A DNA stretch of 64,000 bases from Paralithodes platypus (taxonomy: Eukaryota; Arthropoda; Malacostraca; Decapoda; Lithodidae). The stretch's first letter is position 1. Each line of letters begins with the position of its first letter. The DNA lies in NCBI GenBank assembly GCA_032716605.1, contig CM064480.1, forward strand, positions 26,774,129-26,838,128, written 5' to 3'. The position numbers and the translations under genes were made by a program. Positions 40,921 to 52,064 of the stretch are shown here, one piece after another. The notes under the pieces were generated by a model, which did no database searches, had not been told where the DNA came from, and worked only from the letters and a program-made list of their open reading frames with translations.

Positions 40921-43146
40921 TACTGAATCAAAATCCGGCGCATGGCTATATTTGCGTGAGTGAAGCAATGATAAGGCTTTGTCAAGCGACCAGGTAGGCA
41001 TGAGCTGGCGTGGTGGTGGGCGTAGCTTGAAACATGCCTTCATGAAGCCTTTTTCTTCTGCCTGCGGTATGGATAGACCAGTGAGGTCGAAAAAGGGGTT
41101 TCTAATAGCAGACAAGTGATTCTTTAGGGTCACTACTGAGAAGCATTTATGTTCAAACAAATAATCTAGGTACTTAAAAATGAGAGCCACTGAGGCGTCT
41201 GTTTGTGCTGTCTCCACTATCCAGGTTGTGAATGTTTTCCAATGTGATTGGTACTGTCGCCTGGTGGACATAGTATACTGATTAAGACATTTGTTTGTAA
41301 CACTCTCTCCATACTGGGTTAGGCATTTGGCATTTTGAATGTCCATAAGGCAAAAGTCAGCGAGATCTTTAGGTTGCCAATTGTTTCCAAGTGGAAGGAC
41401 GAGACCGGGAGTAATACCGGGTTCTCGCACCATGTCTTCAATTGGTGATACCACAACTGAGCCAGCCATAGTGGCGCGATCATCGAGACTAGGCCTCGGT
41501 AACCCCGTAGTTTGTGAACTACTTGACACATGAGTGAAGCGTCTGGAGGAGGAAAAAGATAGATGGAAGTCCACTTGTTCCAGTCCTCTGATAATGCGTT
41601 GGGACCCCCCGCTGAGGTAATCTCCCGGCAGGTTAGGTAGAGAGGAAGTCTGTGGTTCCCTTCTGATGCAAATAGATCCACTTGTGGATGGTATGGCTCT
41701 GCAATCATCTTGTTGAAGATGTTTTGTCTGATTGCCCATTCTACTGAGGTGCTTTGTCTCCGGGACAGAGCGTCTGCCCAGACGTTTGCTACGCCCGGGA
41801 GATAAGATGCATGCAGATGAATGCTCAGCGATTCGGCTAGAGCAAAAATCTGTTCTGACAATTCTAGCAACCTCCGAGACCTTGTTGACCCTTGCTTTTG
41901 AATGCAGTGGACCGCATTCAAGTTGTCCATTTGAAATGCAATTGACTTCCCCTGTAATGAAGAGCCGTGAGTTTGTAGGAAAAATAGTGGGACTAAGAGC
42001 TCTTGTTGGTTTATATGAAAATTCATGTCTGGGGACCAAAGACCCTGGCCCTGGTGGCCTAGGCTTGACTGATAATCCCAGCCTATTGTCCCTGAAGCAT
42101 CTGTGTCTATCCATACCGTAGGCGGAGGAGAAACCCACGTCATTATTGAGTGCAGTATTTCCTTCTTCGCCCAAACTGACAGTAAGTTGTGAATTAATGG
42201 AGGAATGGTCCATAATTTTCCCGCCGGCAAAAGCGGGAAGAATTTGTTGCCTTCCATGATTAACCTCTTTACTTTCAGCCGGCCGAACTTCACAGTTAAT
42301 TGGATCCAATTGAGAGAACCGACCAGGGACTCCCATGTCGTTCTCGTCGTATTCAGACTGTGGAGACAACGAAACAGTTTCCTGCGAAATCTGTTGCGAT
42401 TGTCCACACTCTGAGTGAGAGTCAGATTGGCCGTGTCCCAGACCAGCCCTATCCATTGGATTTCCCTTGTGGGTACAAGGAGAGACTTTGCCAAGTTGAC
42501 CTTGAACCCTAGAGTCTGTGCATGATTTATGACTTTGTTTACATGACTTTGGCATAAACTCTCTGACTCTGCCACTACCAGCCAGTCGTCTAGATACCAC
42601 ATCACCTTGATCCCTTAAGCTAATAAAGGTATAAGGGCTTGCTGGACTAATTTTGTAAAGGTTCTCGGTGCCAGGTTCAACCCGAAGGGCAATCTCTGAA
42701 AGACGTAAGTCTCTCGTCTGATCCTCAAGGCGAGGAATTTTTGGAACCGTTTGTTTATGGGGACATGCCAATAGGCATCTTTCAGATCTAGGGAGCACAT
42801 CCAACCTTGCGGCGGAAGTGTGAGCCTGATTTGATTCACTGTAAGCATCCTGAAGGGTGAATTGTGAATATGAGTGTTCAGATACGAGAGATCTACTACT
42901 GGTCGCATCTGCACACTGTCCCTCTTTGGCACGAGAAAAAGTCTGGAGGTAAAAACATGGCAAGTTGGATTTACCGGGACAATGACATGCTTGGTGATCA
43001 TATCTTGGACAAGTGACTCCACCTCTAAAGAAACATGATTGAACTCTTGAGTTTGACGTAAATGAGGTCGTCGGAGCCACCGCCATGTGATGCCCTTGCT
43101 TACCACTGTCCGGGCCCACGTTCGTCGAGGCCAGGTCCTGCGGCAT
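40921..43146 (-). pseudogene. DIRS element 3 recombinase frame, N-terminal part overlapping RT
   Basis: The frame is open for about 740 codons up to the MITE. The last ~190 codons (from MDIQNAKCL) are the recombinase N-terminal domain and hinge, matching element 1. The earlier part overlaps the RT/RNase H gene in the -1 frame, collinear and clearly similar in translation to the corresponding part of element 1. Confidence 0.7.
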
Positions 43147-43205
43147 GCCTGGAATGACCCAGTTTCTGTACTGGGTCTGATCGCCGGGGCTGCTTTCGGA
43201 TCCAA
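41319..43205 (-). pseudogene. DIRS element 3 reverse transcriptase / RNase H
   Basis: Collinear with element 1 RT. Motif A (LDLKDAYWHV) and motif B (PFGLNLAP) lie in 42615-43205; motif C (WYLDDW) and the RNase H residues (VDTDASG, QQELL, QMDN, WADALSR) lie in 41319-42605. One in-frame TAA at about 42616, about a dozen residues before the YLDD box, separates them; otherwise the frame is open. RNase H and the post-RNase H region resemble element 1 closely. Confidence 0.88.
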
Positions 43206-43246
43206 CTCGCCCGCGATAGGCCCCGGGAGAGAGAGAGTGTGACTGA

Positions 43247-43647
43247 CTAGTTTTTTGGTGGTGGTGTAGTGGAACGAGACGGCTGGCTGGTTTTAGCAGA
43301 CGTTGATCCCTGGTTTGGCTTGTTGTGAGACTTACCTTTGTTATCCCACTTGCCTGAGTGTTTACCCTGCCTGTGTTTGTGCTGAGTACCTCCCTGCTTT
43401 TGGGGAGCTCTGGGGTCCCGAAAGGACTGTTTATTACTAGGAGCTTGAGGCTTATTACCGCCTTTAGGTGTAGAGTACGGTTTCTTAAAGGGCTCCTTCC
43501 TAGGCTGGGAGGTACTCTGCCTTAGCACATCTACCATATTGAATACTGCACTCCACGTATCCTGATTAAGTAGTGAGGTAGTTAATACTGGGGAAAGTGT
43601 TGCCCGGCGACCTACATCTTCCGGCAACTTCTTTACTAGGTACAATC
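43247..43647 (-). pseudogene. DIRS element 3 gag, C-terminal part
   Basis: 133 codons matching the C-terminus of element 1 gag (LVKKLPEDV-type block, then basic Lys/Gln/Gly-rich tail). It ends CCA AAA AAC TAG, preserving the slippery heptamer of element 1. A -1 shift here gives an open frame running straight into the RT. The N-terminal side is interrupted by piggyBac copy B at the TTAA 43648-43651; gag resumes at 52065. Confidence 0.8.
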
Positions 43648-43848
43648 TTAACCCTTAAAGATCGGGGCCCGACTTAAGTCCGAATCGAGAAAATTGGACT
43701 AAATGGCGGGGTCCGACTAAAGTCTGTGGCGTATTCCTGCCCTAATTTAGGTGGAAAGTGAAACTTGGTGGTCAGGCGGTGTACTACAAGGTCCCACCCA
43801 CACATCCCCACTGCATGACCGTGACTCAGTAACCCTCAAGCAGCCGTA

Positions 43849-44205
43849 ATGGAAGGTCAAGATTTGCCCGTGTCCGATTCGGTGGCCCCTAGTGCGTCGC
43901 GCCACCCTACTCATCACGCCCGGCTCATCACTCATCACGGCCCACTCATCACGCCCGGCTCACCGCCCAGGAACTAGATATCATGCTGAACTCTTCAGAA
44001 CTTTCTAATAGGCTGTTGAATGAAACCATTGAAGGTCTGGGTGAGAGTTTTGATAGTGTGGATGACTCGGAAGACGAAAATATGCCGATCATAGGCTTTC
44101 ACCCCAAGCATAATTTGCGTGTCGCAAATGTTGTGATTGATGTTGCACAGACCGTTGAGCAAAATAGAGACATTCCTGACGAAGAACATACTGGTGTGGG
44201 TGTTG
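43849..44205 (+). pseudogene. piggyBac transposase exon 1 (copy B)
   Basis: Starts at ATG 43849 (EGQDLPVSDSVA). A short duplication of CTCATCACGCCCGGCTCA-type sequence (about 43912-43965) shifts the frame and creates a stop; the acidic remainder (MLNSSELSNRLLNETIEGL on) is open to the donor at 44206 (TTG|GTAAGTAC). The product would have no start-to-donor frame. Confidence 0.7.
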
Positions 44206-44709
44206 GTAAGTACAATTTACATTTTATAATTGCTTGAAAGTTTGATCGCAAGCATTTTATCACCTTACGAGCGGGTGGTGGAGTATATTTCACTGTGCCA
44301 CCCAGCGTTTTTTTTTTTTACCCTAAGTGGGGTTGTTTCCGTGCTCTTTTTCATGCATAAACAAGACCCAAAGCGTAATACAAGTATGTATCCCTGAAAG
44401 GGCGTAAATTGAGCTTTCCAATGACATCCGAACCATCCTTCTACGATCACTGGTTGTCTTGCAACGATCGTGCAACACGAGTGCAAAAACCCTAAAATAC
44501 GGTAATTTCCTTATATAATTCCCTGTGTGGCGAGGGAGGGAGGGTAGATGTAAGTGGAGTAAAGCTCAGTAGGTCCACGGGCCACGGCGGCCGTGGCGAG
44601 CGGTCAGGAGGTAATTTATGCTCCTAATCACCGCTCCGCTCTCTCTCAGAGCACATTACGTCCTCAAAATTGCACTCTACAAGAAATTTCCTTTGCATTT
44701 TATAGCGTA

Positions 44710-45285
44710 TTATTTGCAGGCGTTCGGTAAATTTCTCACGATAACCAGGGTGTACGGTACATTTCTCACGATAATACAAGCAACAATGAAGCTTGGCGAA
44801 GATTGTGGTCTACAATATACCTTTTTATAATTGCATGTGACCTTGTAATTGCTTGAAAGTTTGATTGCAAGCATTTTATAGCGTATTATTTGCAGGCGTT
44901 CAGTAAATTTCTCACGATAACCAGGGTGTGCGGTACATTTCTCACGATAATACAAGCAACAACGAAGCTTGGCGAAGATTGTGATCTACAATATACCTTT
45001 TTATAATTGCATGTGACCTTGTAATTGCTTGAAAGTTTGATTGCAAGCATTTTATAGCGTATTATTTGCAGGCGTTCGGTAAATTTCTCACGATAACCAG
45101 GGTGTACGGTACATTTCTCACGATAATACAAGCAACAACGAAGCTTGGCGAAGATTGTGGTCTACAATATACCTTTTTATAATTGCATGTGACCATGTAA
45201 TTGCTTGAAAGTTTGATTGCAAGCATTTTATAGCGTATTATTTTCAGGCGTTCAGTAAATTTCTTACAGTAATATAAACAACGAA
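44710..45285 (+). repeat. 176-bp tandem repeat, about 3.2 copies, in piggyBac intron
   Basis: The landmark TTGCAGGCGTTCGGTAAATT recurs at 44714, 44890 and 45066, then diverges near 45242. The fourth copy is cut by the inserted dispersed repeat. Copy A has a single truncated unit near 35510-35660. Confidence 0.92.
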
Positions 45286-45289
45286 AGAT

Positions 45290-48200
45290 TGAATATTTGT
45301 GCTTGGTAAAATACCACAGGAACTAAAAACCTGAGAGCGAAACCTCCAACCCTAACGAGCCACAGGAACGAAAATCCTGAGAGCGAAACTCCCATCCCCA
45401 ACGAGATCCCAGGCCCCTTTTCCTTTTCCGATTTGGTCTCTCTCTCTCTCTCTCTCAATTCATTCCACATATTATACGTCTCTCAATCACAGTCTTCTAA
45501 TATATAAACCACAATACTTTACTCACTGATATTCTTGATGTACCACCTAAGTATGTATTTAATTATATAACCACCATGCAGACTATAATACTTTCATTGT
45601 GTAGGTTCGAGGCGATCTAAGACACCTTAGCTTTCATTTCACACCAAATCAGATCGTGATTACGTCAGCCCTGTATTTAGTTATATAACAATCATAGCCC
45701 CCCCAATTCTAACAATTCTATGTCTCTAACCTCCCGTTGTTTTATCCACTAACTATATATTCCCAACCTTTAACCACGACTCTATACACCCGATAACCCT
45801 ATGCCAGTTATTGTATTGATTTAGGCCTGTTAATTCGGATAAACTCACTATGACCAATCTGCAGACGATTATCAGGAGAGATGCAGGAAAGCTACCTCGT
45901 ATCTCCCTTTCCATGACGAGTATAGATATATGTACCCCCGTGCTCAGTCGCCCCCCCTTGCCTTGTTCTTCTAGTAACTAAGTGTATATATAATATTAAC
46001 CGGAGTATGCCACCAGTATTGATACGACATAGCGGCACTGTCCTTGTGTCGTATTGTGCCACGTGCAGACTAACCAGGTTTCATCATCTTATTAGGACGA
46101 CGGCTATAATGTCGTCATTCATGCATGTATTCAATCCTTAGGTTAATTATCTTTTATCCGCCATTGTGTTCATCTCTTCCATTGACTTTTCCACAATTGT
46201 TATACGTCTTCCAATCACCTCCTTCGTATCCACAATCCACACTACTCTACTTTGCTTCGTGACCCTATGCAGTGGTACCCTGTTTTGGGTCATCCTGTCC
46301 GCTTATCCTTCACGCCCCGCTGCACACACCACCCTACCTGTTCGATCGTAGAGAAATGCCACCCCTATGTCCAGCGCATTAAGGGTCACTATCCTAGGTC
46401 ACGAGCGGCGCGGCGCCTAGCCTCAAACCACCCCTTTACAATTCACAACCCTCCCCCACCTCGCGTATCCACTACCCCTCGTGTCCTACACCTCTTCCCC
46501 GCCGGACTCTACCTACATGATGATGAACATAAATACACCTTAATTTAATACACCCGTGCCCTGTCCCTAAGTTAGGATATCAATGTCAACATACCCTAAA
46601 ATACCTTGTCTTGCCAGACTAAGTTTCTGAAGACCAACCGCCCCCATAAATCTATGTATGTTCTTCCATCCGAGAAGTAATATGTTAACCCCCTAAAATA
46701 CCTTGTATTGCCAGACTAAGTTTCTGAAGACCAACCGCCCCCATAAATCTATGTATGTTCTTCCATCCGAGAAGTAATATGTTAACCCCCATGTCATAAT
46801 TGATAAGGAACTATGATACCCACGGGTACACCATTGTATACATAACCATTATTCCTGTAAGACCTAGACAGAGATAATGACTAAAGATGTTAGCCACCAT
46901 GCAGTAACTCTAATTCTTACCCCAACCAGAGATTGTATAGATAACCCTTTTTTTACCATTGTCTCGACACATATCTACCACGAAACAATAACGAAGTACC
47001 CCTACGAACTGCCGCTTTCTTTGGTCTATATTTCATAGAAAACGCAGTTCCCAGGGACAACTAGATCAGCAAGAAATCGTATCAAATAATAGTGTCCATA
47101 ACCCCTCGTATTGACGAGTAATAATACACCATGTTTTTCTCTACTTTTATCCACAGTCAAGCACACACCTACAGTTAACCTCCTCTTCCCCACAGCCCCA
47201 CAGTCAACATGATTCTATCCTTTCCAGACTCATATACCACCACATATTGCTCATCCCCGGTAGCGTTTGGCTAACATACCTTCCCTGTCATTAACCCCCA
47301 GGCTACGATACCAACTGTAGTCTAATGCCACCCCTACGCCCAGAGACCTTAGGGTCAAACTTCCACGTAGCCCTCCTTAACCCTCTCCCTCTCGTTAACC
47401 CCCCACGCTCCTCGACTCCCTCCTAACCTAGCCTCTCCACCACACCCCCTGAATATCCTTAACTTTTCCGTTACTAACATTCTCAAACCTTTTGTATATA
47501 TACTCCTATCCAGCCTACCTTCCCCCAGTAGGAATGAACACCATTAGAATTTTACTAACCCTTTGCATGCCATCTATTCCCTCACAACCCATTCACAACC
47601 CTGTACCAAATGATCGTCAGTGCGAGGCTAGCCGCCTCGCCAGTGACTAACTTCTATTGCCATACTTCCAGATAAATGTGGCAGAGTTAGCAACCAAGTC
47701 TCCACCACATCCAACAAACCATGCAATTAACAACCCAAACAATTAAACCAGCTGGTCAAGGCACCTTCGGTTTTAGTATTACGAACACCCACATCTGTCT
47801 CATAAACAGAGGGTTATTACAAACACTTGTAATATGGCAAGCCCCCAGCCACAGCCGCCCGGACGGCCATCACAGAGAGAGGACGCGCACCTCCCCCTTT
47901 TCACCCACCCGAGGAGGGAGACCCCGACCCCTGCGGAGGTATACCTGACCCCTGTTTTGACTTCCGGGTCATTGCCAGGTAGCACAGGAATTCTTCCTAT
48001 CACTGAACTAACCATGTATAACTAACACCCTGACTAACCTCTATTAACCCACAATAACCCATTAACCTTTCTTGCACACTCCAATAACCAAATTAGCACC
48101 TCAGCTAGACCATAGAATGAAGACTGAACAATCTAAGAGGGACACTCCTATCACAGCTGTCCCAATCCTCCTCGCAAAGTAGATCCAGTCTCTCTCCCAT

Positions 48201-50050
48201 AAATACTTCCAGTATAGCCAAAATAGTACCTCTTACTAAGGCTCAGTTATATCACATTATGAAGGCTCCAAATAGCCATGTGCCACAACAGTAATTACCA
48301 CCTTACCTAGTTCCCGTATCAATTGAGAGCTCAAATAAGTCCATCAAAACTTGAGATCCCTATGGCCTACAGGGTCCAAAACTGCCCCTATAAATCAAGC
48401 TCCAGCCCCCAGTAAAATCAGTTGAAAGATAGACACCAACCAGTGGTTGGTCACCAGAGTCGACCTCCAGTTATATCGTTGTTGGTTGCTGAGAATTGAG
48501 TTCCAGAGCCGGCAGACTCCGTGGCAGATTTGGATAGAAGGACCTGTCCACGTACTTGAGAACTTCCTACATATGGACCATCTGGACGGCCGCGGAACCA
48601 GTCGTTAGCCCCCAACATCACGGACGCAAGATAACCAGGACCAGACCAATCAAATACTACCCAAGATTCACTCTATCAGTACTACAGTGTTACAGTGCTA
48701 TTTAGAGATTCACTTATTAATATTTCTATAAAGTGGCTATATCTTTGCCCCAGTATAATTCATATATAACCATTCCATTAGGAAGTGCTAAGCGTATCAG
48801 TGTTTATTAATTAACAGGCGATATTAACTCTCGTAATTACCCATGTATCCAGATATTATTACATAGAAGTGAAACCCTAGTGATATCTGAATGTTCGCCC
48901 ACTGATTTGCGTTCTATGTATTTCTGATACAAGAATATAAAACTTAGATCAGTACCCCCTGAGGTTACTAGAATTCTCGTGCTCTAAAATACGCACCAGA
49001 GCTACCAGTAATAAATCTAACAGTGAATATGAATCTATAAGTAACATTGATGGTCTCCAGTATATAAACTTGCGAATAAAGCCAGTGATCAGAAGATTAA
49101 TACCTGAACGTTGGAAGTGGGAGACTAGGCTCCATCCAGATCCACTTATGCTAGTGTTGTTCAATTCTATCATTTGTCTTGCACGAGTATTCAGAAGTGT
49201 GTATATCAATAAACGTGATCGTGTGTCTTGTTACCGTGTGTTTATTTTGTGTTCTCTATTCCTCATACCTTGTTTTGTGCATGCAGCCTTCTATACCCAG
49301 TCAGTTAGAACTCACATTACCCAAGTTAAACCTGTAGAAAAACAGGGCATAACACTTGGCATTACAAGTGATAATCGAACTATATGGGCCATGGCCAGTT
49401 CGGTCACAGGGAGTATTCGGATACACAGAGTAAATTATTTATTTGTCATTATTATTAGGTTATTAGTCCTTTTAACTATTTATTTGTCTCTATTATTATA
49501 TTGGCAACATACCTTCATACCAGGGGTCATAAATATATCAAAATAAGTCCTGTGGGACTATGAAATAGCTATAATTGGACAAGGAAAATATTTTGTTCAT
49601 CCCTCCACTGGAACATCAACAACAATGTCAACAACGTATCGCCGTCGGCAGTGTGCAGTACTGCCAATACGTATAGCGACTTCCGCTAGATCTAGAGACC
49701 TTTACTTCGATCTAGCAATGACTTACACTAGCGGTTTTGTTTTGAAATTTCAGAACAATTTCGAAGTGATATTATATGGATTTTGCCAATTCATATTTCT
49801 AGTGGTATTTATCATGTCTTACATCTAACAATATATGCTAGCGGATTTAACTTCAATTGGTAACCCTCCCGCTCGAGTCGGCTCGAAGAAAATCGATAAT
49901 GGTGGCACTTTAGTAAACAGATGATAAGCAAAACCGCATGCGTATCGGTTTGGTGTATCGGTATTATGGTAAGTTGGCTACCTACTATTGTTTATAAGAT
50001 ATAGTAAGTAATGATAAGTAAATTATTATATATCGGTGATTTCGGTCACT
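45290..50050. repeat. Dispersed repeat inserted in piggyBac copy B; inverted relative of 1-1812
   Basis: 4.7 kb without a recognisable gene. 45305-46440 is an inverted copy of 1-1812. 46590-46790 is a direct ~100-bp duplication (CCTTGTCTTGCCAGACTAAG / CCTTGTATTGCCAGACTAAG). 47320-47400 is a diverged repeat of the 46350-46400 block. A plus-strand AATAAA at 49208 followed by GT-rich sequence (GTGATCGTGTGTC) looks like a polyadenylation site. The open frame 49070-49546 is hydrophobic and unsupported. It replaces the piggyBac exons that would carry the first catalytic aspartates. Confidence 0.5.
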
Positions 50051-50073
50051 TTTTTTTTTTTTGTTGTTGCTAG

Positions 50074-50657
50074 ATAGCGGGAAGAGGAGATACCTGCAGG
50101 ACCGTGTCACAGGCAACAGGACTGTAGTTGTTATCTCCAAACCTGACGCTGTCCTGGAGTATAATGTGAACATGCGGTTGGTGGACAAAAGTGATATGCA
50201 GATCACTGCTGTTGACTGCCTGAGGAAGACCTGTAAATGGTACAAGAAGGTCGTACTCCATCTTCTTGATGTCACTGTCCTCAACGCATCCAACCTGTGG
50301 ATGACGCACACAGGAAAGAAGACCTCTGTAAGGCTGTTCTCCAAGGACATCATAGAGGCCATCCTCCGTAAGCACGGAACCACACGTGCGGCACCAGTTC
50401 CGAGGGCGATCGTGGATTTGCCCAGCCGCCTTGAGTGCCGGGACTACCTCTTGACCCACAGGCTTGTGACTGTACCTCCCAACCCTAACCAACTTGCTGC
50501 TGGCCGGGTGGCCGGAAAGAAGGTGTGCCACGTCTGCAGTCACACGACAAGGAGGCCCCGACATAGGAGGGAAGTCGCGTCCAAGTGTAGTCGGTGTGAT
50601 GTGGGACTCTGTCCTATTCCTTGCTACACCGAGTACCACACACTGGAACACTTCTAA
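50074..50657 (+). pseudogene. piggyBac transposase last exon
   Basis: The acceptor is TTTTTTTTTTGTTGTTGCTAG (exon from 50074) and the stop is at 50655. About 194 codons cover the end of the catalytic domain, with the third catalytic-site block (NVNMRLVDKSDMQ) and following helix (TCKWYKKVVLHLLD), then the C-terminal cysteine-rich zinc domain (CHVCSHT... CSRCDVGLC... CYTEYH) that binds the transposon ends in piggyBac proteins. The exon itself is undamaged, but the exons with the first two Asp residues are absent, so the gene is dead. Confidence 0.85.
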
Positions 50658-50879
50658 CCTCCTCCCTTCTTGCCAATCATTCATAACTTCATTCAATCAT
50701 TCATTCATCTATTTCAAAGTACCTCATGAATTCATGTCATTCAATCATTCATATGGTGGAATAGCACACTACCCAAACACAAGTGCATTCATCATCATCA
50801 GCAACATCACCCATTACATCCATAAGTTTCGAATCTCATCCATCCATCTGGTTCTTGGTCCACCTCATACATCCATGTC

Positions 50880-51135
50880 ATTCATTCATACATACATTCA
50901 TACACTCGCTATAGGCAGTTCTGCCTTTTGTCTACCTCAATCCCATTCATACACTCGCTATAGGCAGTTCTGCCTTTTGTCTACCTCAATCACATTCATA
51001 CACTCGCTATAGGCAGTTATGCCTTTTGTCTACCTCAATCACATTCATACACTCGCTATAGGCAGTTCTGCCTTTTGTCTACCTCAATCACATAACTGCC
51101 TTTTACCTACCTCAATCACATAACTGCCTTTTGCC
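50880..51135 (+). repeat. Hairpin-bearing ~47-bp repeat, copy B of the block at 36045
   Basis: Four full CACTCGCTATAGGCAGTT units plus two partial CTGCCTTTT(A/G)CCTACCTC units, then GTGGATTACACCTGGGAAC and an A run, as in copy A. Confidence 0.9.
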
Positions 51136-51277
51136 TACCTCAATCACATGTGGATTACACCTGGGAACACCACAAAAAAAAAAAAAAGAGTCGTCAACCC
51201 TACTCCATAGGGTGATTTGGAAATGTGTTGAAATAATATTATTTATAAAAAAAAAAAAAAATCCTGCAAAGCAAGCG

Positions 51278-51626
51278 AAACAGAGAGAGAGAGAGAGAGA
51301 ATGCAGAAACTGAACTGAAGAAAGAGTGAAAAAGATATAATAATACAGAAATATTACAAGCAAATAAAGAAAGAGGGATTAGAGAAAATAATAATGAGAA
51401 TTACATATACGGATGAGGAAGAGAGAGAGAGAAAGAGAGAATACAGAAACTGAACTGAAGAAAGAGAGTGAAAAAGATATAATAATACAGAAATATTACA
51501 AGCAAATAAATGAAATAGAGGGATTAGTTAGAGAAAATAATAATGAGAATTACATATATGGATGAGGAAGAGAGAAAGGGAGAGAGAAAGAGACAGAGCG
51601 CGCGAGAGAGGGAAAGCGAGCGAGCC

Positions 51627-51660
<34 letters not shown>

Positions 51661-51785
51661 GGGAGGAGTGAGAGAGATTAGAGAAAATAATAATGAGAAT
51701 TACATATACGGATGAGGGAGAGAAAGAGAGACAGAGCGTGCGAGAGAGGGAAAGCAAGCGAGCCAGAGAGAGAGCGCGGGAGGCC
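51278..51785 (+). repeat. (GA)n-rich region, copy B
   Basis: Counterpart of 36378-36815 with an extra repetition of the AGCGAGCGAGCCAGAGAGAG block near 51615 and 51750. Open frames are low complexity. Confidence 0.9.
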
Positions 51786-52064
51786 GAAGTCAGGGCAAAG
51801 CGAACGCATCCAAACGTGCCCAGGAAATAGACCAAAAAGTACCTCCTCTTCCTCACCTCTTCCCACCCTCCACACTCGCTTATAAAATCCATAATAGACT
51901 TATATGGGGATACAAAGAGTTGCTCTTTCCAAAACTGATCGTTTCGTTCGCATTGGAGCCATATTAACGGCGCTACGGCGAGTGAAAGTGAGCGAATATT
52001 TCAGGATTATGCCCGCTGGGCCGCACGGTGTAAAATACCTTACCACCCGCTAAATAAGGGTTAA

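Larger units (their letters stand above)
43652..52060 (+). mobile_element. piggyBac element copy B, with insertions replacing its middle exons
   Basis: 8409 bp flanked by TTAA (43648-43651 and 52061-52064), beginning CCCTTAAAGATCGGGG and ending CTAAATAAGGG as in copy A. Contains transposase exon 1 (43849-44205), a 176-bp tandem repeat, a foreign dispersed repeat (about 45290-49990), the last transposase exon (50074-50657) and the 3' repeat region. It is inserted in gag of DIRS element 3, whose codons are continuous across a single TTAA. Confidence 0.9.

Noticed and set aside
49070..49546. 158-codon hydrophobic frame, possible membrane protein
   Set aside because: AT-rich chance frame inside a dispersed repeat; no conserved counterpart in the window.
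50070..50696. 208-codon minus-strand frame
   Set aside because: Antisense to the piggyBac C-terminal exon, which has clear zinc-domain cysteines on the plus strand.
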